From assembly GCF_029953265.1 (NCBI RefSeq), contig NZ_JASBAO010000001.1, forward strand, positions 930,001 through 994,000: DNA of 64,000 bases, given 5' to 3'. The notes below the pieces were generated by a model, which saw only the letters and a program-made list of their open reading frames with translations, made no database searches and had not been told where the DNA came from. Made by a program: the position numbers and the translations under genes. Source of the DNA: Commensalibacter oyaizuii. Lineage in GTDB: Bacteria; Pseudomonadota; Alphaproteobacteria; Acetobacterales; Acetobacteraceae. Shown piece after piece: positions 62,635-64,000 of the stretch (position 1 is its first letter; each line of letters opens with the position of its first letter).

Positions 62635-64000
62635 TATATACAAAACATAAGTTTTCTCAATATCGATCAACGTCTTGTTTAGCTCTGATGGGGATATTTT
62701 TAGCCTTTGCCCCTGCTACAACCTTTGCCACAAGTCATAAAGGACACCACGCATCTACCCCTCAATCAGATTCTCAGATTGTTAGTGACGGATATTCAAG
62801 TGATTCCAACCAAGCAAGCACGGAAAGTAAAATCGTTGCAATTATTAATGGGCAACTGCTGACCCAACGCGATATCAACAACCGTGAAAAATTATTCCAA
62901 TTAACAGCAGGCATCCGCTTGACACCAGATGTGTTACAGCGCATGAGGCCACAGTTAATCAAACAATTAATAACGGAACGCCTGCACACCCAAGAAATGT
63001 TGCGAAGGAATATCAATATATCTCCTGAACAAATTGCCCAAGCAATTGCAGATATCGAAAAACGTAACAACATGCCCCCTAATGCATTAAGGGACCGGCT
63101 GTCACAGGACGGTGTATCTTTAACTACCTTGATTGATCAAATCCGCCTGCAACTAGGATGGGGAAAAGTCATCCAACAAGATTTAGGCAGCCAAAGCCGT
63201 ATCACCGCACAGGAAGTTGAACAACGTCAAAAAGCTTTAAAACACGAAGTTGGACGACCTGAATATTTAATCAGCGAAATTTTTGTTCCCGTTGAAAACG
63301 CACGCCATCCAGAGCAAGAATTGCAATTTACAAAAACAATTATCCAACAATTAAGAAACGGCGCCCCATTCCCCATCGTTGCTGCCCAATTTTCACAAGC
63401 ACAAAGCGCCCTACAAGGCGGTGCATTAGGATGGGTCCAAGAAGATAATCTTGATCCAGAAGTTGCCGCTATTGCACGTAAAATGCCAATTGGTGCTATT
63501 TCAAACCCTATCCAAGTCGCAGGGGGATATATTATTGCAACATTGGGGGGACGCAGAACCATTGGTAATGAAATGGGTACGTTAATGAAGATTAAACAAG
63601 TCTTTATTCCATTTTCATCAAAATTAAATCCACAACATCCAACTCCACAACAAGTAAGCGTTTTAAATCAAGTTAATAAACTAAGAACTTCTATGCATTC
63701 CTGCCAACAAGCAGAGGAAGCAAATCAAAAAGCAGGAAATGTCCGTCCTTCTGATCCTGGTGAAGTACAGTTGGAACGTTTAAATCCAGAGATGGCTAAT
63801 ATTTTACAAGATTTACAACCTGGGCAAGTCAGTAAACCATTAGTATCTGTTGATGGTATTGCTCTGTTAATGGTATGTTCTCGCGAAAAGAAAAATATTG
63901 CTGACATCTCTGCCAGCGAAATTGCAAACCAACTACTTAATCAACGTGTTGAGCAAATTTCTCAACAACTAGACCGCGACCTACATCGTCAAGCGATTAT
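62631..64000 (+). CDS. surA: Periplasmic chaperone/peptidyl-prolyl isomerase SurA, 5' part
   Basis: Partial: open from ATG 62631 to the window edge with no stop (456 complete codons). An N-terminal signal peptide (hydrophobic LALMGIFLAFAPATTFA) and a His/Ser-rich linker precede the SurA N-domain (KIVAIINGQLLTQRDINNREKLFQ, MRPQLIKQLITERLHTQEMLRRNINIS). The first parvulin domain follows (EYLISEIFVPVEN, LQGGALGWVQEDNLDPEVAAIARKMPIGAISNPIQVAGGYII), then the start of a second (MKIKQVFIPFSS). SurA escorts outer membrane proteins such as LptD and OmpA. The lptD-surA order is conserved in proteobacteria; pdxA and rsmA would be expected beyond the edge. Confidence 0.93.
   Translation, partial: MIYTKHKFSQYRSTSCLALMGIFLAFAPATTFATSHKGHHASTPQSDSQIVSDGYSSDSNQASTESKIVAIINGQLLTQRDINNREKLFQLTAGIRLTPDVLQRMRPQLIKQLITERLHTQEMLRRNINISPEQIAQAIADIEKRNNMPPNALRDRLSQDGVSLTTLIDQIRLQLGWGKVIQQDLGSQSRITAQEVEQRQKALKHEVGRPEYLISEIFVPVENARHPEQELQFTKTIIQQLRNGAPFPIVAAQFSQAQSALQGGALGWVQEDNLDPEVAAIARKMPIGAISNPIQVAGGYIIATLGGRRTIGNEMGTLMKIKQVFIPFSSKLNPQHPTPQQVSVLNQVNKLRTSMHSCQQAEEANQKAGNVRPSDPGEVQLERLNPEMANILQDLQPGQVSKPLVSVDGIALLMVCSREKKNIADISASEIANQLLNQRVEQISQQLDRDLHRQAI

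Noticed and set aside
1-64000. tRNA or rRNA genes, CRISPR arrays, insertion sequences, prophage
   Set aside because: No T-loop-like GTTCGAATC context in intergenic regions, no regularly spaced repeats and no transposase or phage genes were seen; XerD here is the housekeeping recombinase.

Overview
The window is a 64 kb piece of a low-GC (by eye about 38-40 %) alphaproteobacterial chromosome. Several features point to the acetic acid bacteria (Acetobacteraceae), and within them to an AT-rich insect-associated lineage such as Commensalibacter: a fused aroK-aroB gene, a GNAT-Nudix fusion, a 2-oxoacid decarboxylase and the xerD-accA order. The genus is inference; the class is well supported by gene content. 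Coding density is high. I see no tRNA or rRNA gene, no insertion sequence, no prophage and no CRISPR array.

Layout. 1-6.6 kb: 3' end of ispA, tlyA, a GNAT-Nudix fusion, an SMP-30 lactonase-like gene, a CinA-type gene, and accA-xerD with a Pro/Gln-rich membrane-anchored protein. 6.8-16.7 kb: aroKB, a strongly signalled ompA-type porin, gtrA, tenA, alaS, a beta-carbonic anhydrase, a secreted EEP-family phosphodiesterase/nuclease and a DUF2076 protein. 16.9-28 kb: glyQS, a large two-domain glycosyltransferase, thrS-infC (infC apparently starting at AUA), two further glycosyltransferases and a GST. 28.3-36.8 kb: minCDE, an indolepyruvate/pyruvate-type decarboxylase, sufE, hslVU, and a two-component pair whose kinase carries a receiver domain lacking its phospho-Asp. 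37-44.9 kb: a small membrane protein, ftsEX-ydcF-plsC, a poorly conserved envelope protein, gloB, a degenerate methyltransferase and psd-pssA (phosphatidylethanolamine synthesis).

44.9-51.6 kb, minus strand, is the most unusual block. Six tightly packed genes encode homologues of hydrogenase-4/complex I subunits (HyfB, C, E, F, G and I). The large subunit has lost all four cysteines that hold the [NiFe] site, while the small subunit keeps its [4Fe-4S] cysteines. No ferredoxin-like subunit and no hydrogenase maturation gene is present. It therefore resembles an energy-converting hydrogenase-related (Ehr) complex rather than a hydrogenase, and its electron donor and acceptor are unknown.

51.8-64 kb: holC-pepA, cysQ, tsaC/sua5, a coiled-coil membrane protein, a GlcD-type FAD oxidoreductase, and the LPS-export run lptF-lptG-lptD-surA. 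surA runs off the right edge. Much of the window serves the cell envelope (LptFGD, SurA, OmpA, glycosyltransferases, PssA/Psd, PlsC, FtsEX, Min), mixed with core translation genes (AlaS, GlyQS, ThrS, IF-3, TsaC, TlyA).
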